Origin: Methylomonas methanica | GTDB lineage: Bacteria > Pseudomonadota > Gammaproteobacteria > Methylococcales > Methylomonadaceae | Length of the DNA stretch: 44,012 nucleotides | Assembly (NCBI GenBank): GCA_001644045.1 | Contig: LUUF01000067.1 | Location: 1 to 44,012, forward strand | Direction of reading: 5' to 3' | Shown: positions 42,562 to 44,012 of the stretch, one piece after another | Layout: every line of letters begins with the position of its first letter | Position numbering within the stretch: position 1 is the first letter of the stretch | Position numbers and translations under genes: made by a program | Notes under the pieces: model-generated | What the model saw: the letters and a program-made list of their open reading frames with translations, nothing else | Databases searched by the model: none | What the model was told of the DNA's origin: nothing

Positions 42562-43593
42562 ATGACGACAGTACAAGACGACCTTTTCGGTTCCCTGTTC
42601 GAACATCGTGATCGACGGATTGATCGGTTGGGTAATCCGTTGTTGGAATTAGAAGCCCATGTGGATTGGCATGCTTTCCGTCCATTACTGGATCAGGTTC
42701 GAGTTAAACCCCGCCAATTGTCAGCGGGCCGCAAGCCTTGGGATGGCGTTTTGATGTTCAAAGCGTTGGTCATCGGCAGCCTCTACAATCTGAGCGACGA
42801 GCAACTGGAATTCCAAATCGAAGATCGGCGCAGTTTCCAGCGTTTTATCGGTTTATCGGATGCCAAGCACGCGCCGGACCGCAATAGTTTCTGGCTGTTT
42901 CGTGAATCGCTTAAAGAGCTGACATTGACCAAGACGTTGTTCAATGAATTCAACCGGCAACTGGATCGTGCCGGCTTGATCGCTCGCAAAGGACAACTCA
43001 TCGACGCCAGCTTCGTCAAGGTGCCGGTGCAGCGTAATACGCCGGACGAAAATGCACACATCAAAGCCGGCGAAACGGTCGAGGACTGGTCAGCCTCCCA
43101 GCGCCGTCAAAAAGATACCGACGCGCGCTGGACCAAGAAAGGCGACAAAAGCTATTACGGCTATAAGAACCATGTCAACGTCGACAACGCGCACAAGTTG
43201 GTGCGCAAATACACCGTCACCGATGCCCGTGTCCATGATTCTCAGGTACTGAACGATCTGCTCGATAGCGGTAACACCTGTCGCGAGGTGTGGGCTGATA
43301 GTGCTTATCGATCCGAAACCACAGAGACCCACCTTGAAGCCCAAGGCTACCGCAGCCGGATTCACCGCAAAGGGGTGCGCGGCAAACCGCTGACCGACCG
43401 GGAAAAACAGGGTAACCGCACCCGCTCCAAAACCCGCTGCCGGGTCGAGCATGTGTTTGTCTGGATGGCACAATGGAGTGGCAAGACAGTCCGTTGCATC
43501 GGTCTGGCTCGCGCCGAAGTGCGTATCGGCTTCATGAACCTGGTATACAACATGCGGCGTTTTTGCAGCATTCGCAGGTTAGCTGCGTCTTGA
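42562..43593 (+). CDS. IS5-family transposase (DDE)
   Basis: A 343-residue DDE transposase of the IS5 family. An N-terminal DUF772-like region (RQLSAGRKPWDGVLMFKALV, LSDEQLEFQIEDRRSFQRFI) is followed by the catalytic core: Asp148 in LIDASFV, Asp246 in VWADSAYR and Glu296 in CRVEHVFVWMAQ. KGDKSYYGYKNHVNVD and YTVTDARVHDSQ are further hallmarks. ATG 42562 is preceded by GGAGAGCGGAG. The frame is intact, so the element may still be active. There is no frameshift site. Confidence 0.93.
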   Translation: MTTVQDDLFGSLFEHRDRRIDRLGNPLLELEAHVDWHAFRPLLDQVRVKPRQLSAGRKPWDGVLMFKALVIGSLYNLSDEQLEFQIEDRRSFQRFIGLSDAKHAPDRNSFWLFRESLKELTLTKTLFNEFNRQLDRAGLIARKGQLIDASFVKVPVQRNTPDENAHIKAGETVEDWSASQRRQKDTDARWTKKGDKSYYGYKNHVNVDNAHKLVRKYTVTDARVHDSQVLNDLLDSGNTCREVWADSAYRSETTETHLEAQGYRSRIHRKGVRGKPLTDREKQGNRTRSKTRCRVEHVFVWMAQWSGKTVRCIGLARAEVRIGFMNLVYNMRRFCSIRRLAAS

Positions 43594-43692
43594 TGGCGCC
43601 CATCGGAGCTGAAAAAGCGCCGAGGTGAAGATTATTGCTTGAAAAAGTCTGCTTTTGAGGTTTTTTTTCGCCCTGATTCCGCTTATTCGTGG

Positions 43693-43708
43693 ATTATCAC
43701 AGGTTCCC
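43693..43708 (-). repeat. Right terminal inverted repeat of IS5-family element
   Basis: Reads GGGAACCTGTGATAAT on the - strand; partner of 42495-42510. The boundary at 43708 coincides with loss of the IS3 reading frame. Confidence 0.7.
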
Positions 43709-43912
43709 TTTAGGCATTTTCCACTGTAGCCTTTCTGCACCATACCGTTGCTTGTGTTGATGGAACAGAGTTTTGACCTGCTCATCCAATGCCTGACGTC
43801 GCTGAAGCCGTTGACTGGGCTTTCGCTGTAACCACGCGTAATAACCGCTGCGGGACACGTTAAAACACTGACACATGCCAGCCAAGGAATAATCAACTCG
43901 ATGCTTTTTCAT
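43709..43912 (-). pseudogene. IS3-family OrfB, N-terminal fragment
   Basis: On the - strand from ATG 43912 the frame reads MKKHRVDYSLAGMCQCFNVS, RSGYYAWLQRKPS, RQALDEQVKTLFHQHKQRYG, then ERLQWKMPK before entering the IS5 end and stopping at 43697. This is the helix-turn-helix N terminus of an IS3-family OrfB. Relative to the C-terminal fragment at 42287-42493, the central part of the transposase with the first two catalytic aspartates (roughly 130 residues) is missing from both sides. Confidence 0.8.
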
Positions 43913-44012
43913 GAATGCGTACCTCGCTTGAGTTGTTGAGCGAAGCACGTCGCCGCATTTTTACCCACGGGGCACAAGTAAGATCGCCAACTCGGTAATC
44001 CCCCCAGAAAAA
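43909..44012 (-). pseudogene. Possible IS3-family OrfA C-terminal remnant, cut by window edge
   Basis: A - strand frame ends with NAATCFAQQLKRGTHS and its TGA at 43909-43911 overlaps the OrfB ATG (ATGA), the usual orfA/orfB junction of IS3 elements. Only about 16 residues look like OrfA; the part before them does not, and the window ends here. Confidence 0.35.

Larger units (their letters stand above)
42495..43708. mobile_element. Complete IS5-family insertion sequence
   Basis: The element is 1214 bp. The left end begins GGGAACCTCTAAAAAT, and the right end reads GGGAACCTGTGATAAT on the opposite strand: eight identical outer bases and twelve of the first sixteen. One transposase gene fills most of it. 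The flanks are ATAA and TTTA, which do not form a matching target duplication, so a simple insertion event is not supported. The inner GC content is higher than in the flanking gene at 41256. Confidence 0.8.

Noticed and set aside
42334..42606. 90-residue - strand open frame
   Set aside because: It crosses the IS5 boundary in a different frame from the IS3 OrfB fragment; the OrfB frame explains the sequence.
43090..43473. 127-residue - strand open frame in the IS5 element
   Set aside because: It is antisense to the transposase catalytic core and shows no family features.
1..44012. CRISPR arrays, tRNA and rRNA genes
   Set aside because: No regularly spaced direct repeats, no cloverleaf-like sequence and no rRNA-like stretch was noticed on reading; a covariance-model scan was not possible.

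Overview
The window looks like chromosomal DNA of a gammaproteobacterium. The support is a dusB-fis-purH-purD operon, a type IV pilin gene with a sigma-54-like promoter, and a complete set of exosortase A (XrtA/PEP-CTERM)-associated exopolysaccharide genes next to a TIGR04073-type gene. That combination is common in methanotrophic Methylococcales, but no methane-oxidation gene is visible, so the genus-level guess is inference.

Region 1 (1-21617, all + strand) is an exopolysaccharide (EPS) locus. It starts inside an SLBB-type export protein and continues with a chain-length determinant, a tyrosine autokinase, an outer-membrane beta-barrel protein, an AAA ATPase, wecB, a polysaccharide deacetylase, a FemAB-like protein, two XrtA-type glycosyltransferases and an asparagine-synthetase-like amidotransferase. 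A second block follows: a Tat-signal, cysteine-containing secreted protein, a PqqD-like HPr-rel-A protein, an HprK-like kinase, an NTP_transf_5-type nucleotidyltransferase, two more glycosyltransferases, a CapK-like adenylate-forming enzyme, and a second asparagine-synthetase-like protein lacking the catalytic N-terminal Cys. The PqqD-like/HprK-like/nucleotidyltransferase/Cys-less synthetase set resembles the toolkit of kinase-containing lasso-peptide clusters. It is the most interesting feature of the window. No exosortase gene is present between 1 and 42 kb.

Region 2 (21618-28066, + strand) holds pilA with its own promoter and terminator, a GT-C/TPR membrane protein that may be a pilin glycosyltransferase, and a large SbcC-type ATPase without an adjacent sbcD.

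Region 3 (28111-31220, - strand) holds tex, a TIGR04073-family exported protein and a small one-helix membrane protein with a strong terminator. Two small + strand genes follow, SirB2-like and RlpA-like. The conserved housekeeping operon dusB-fis-purH-purD then runs on the - strand (36888-32744).

Region 4 (37127-42140, + strand) is a tight operon of cysC (APS kinase), a DHH-family phosphoesterase and an 803-residue membrane protein with three tandem VanZ-like units. An unrecognised protein with hydrophobic segments at both ends follows. The last two genes are visibly more AT-rich than the housekeeping block.

The right edge (42260-44012) is an insertion-sequence scar: a complete IS5-family element lies between two opposite-end fragments of an IS3-family element whose middle part is missing.
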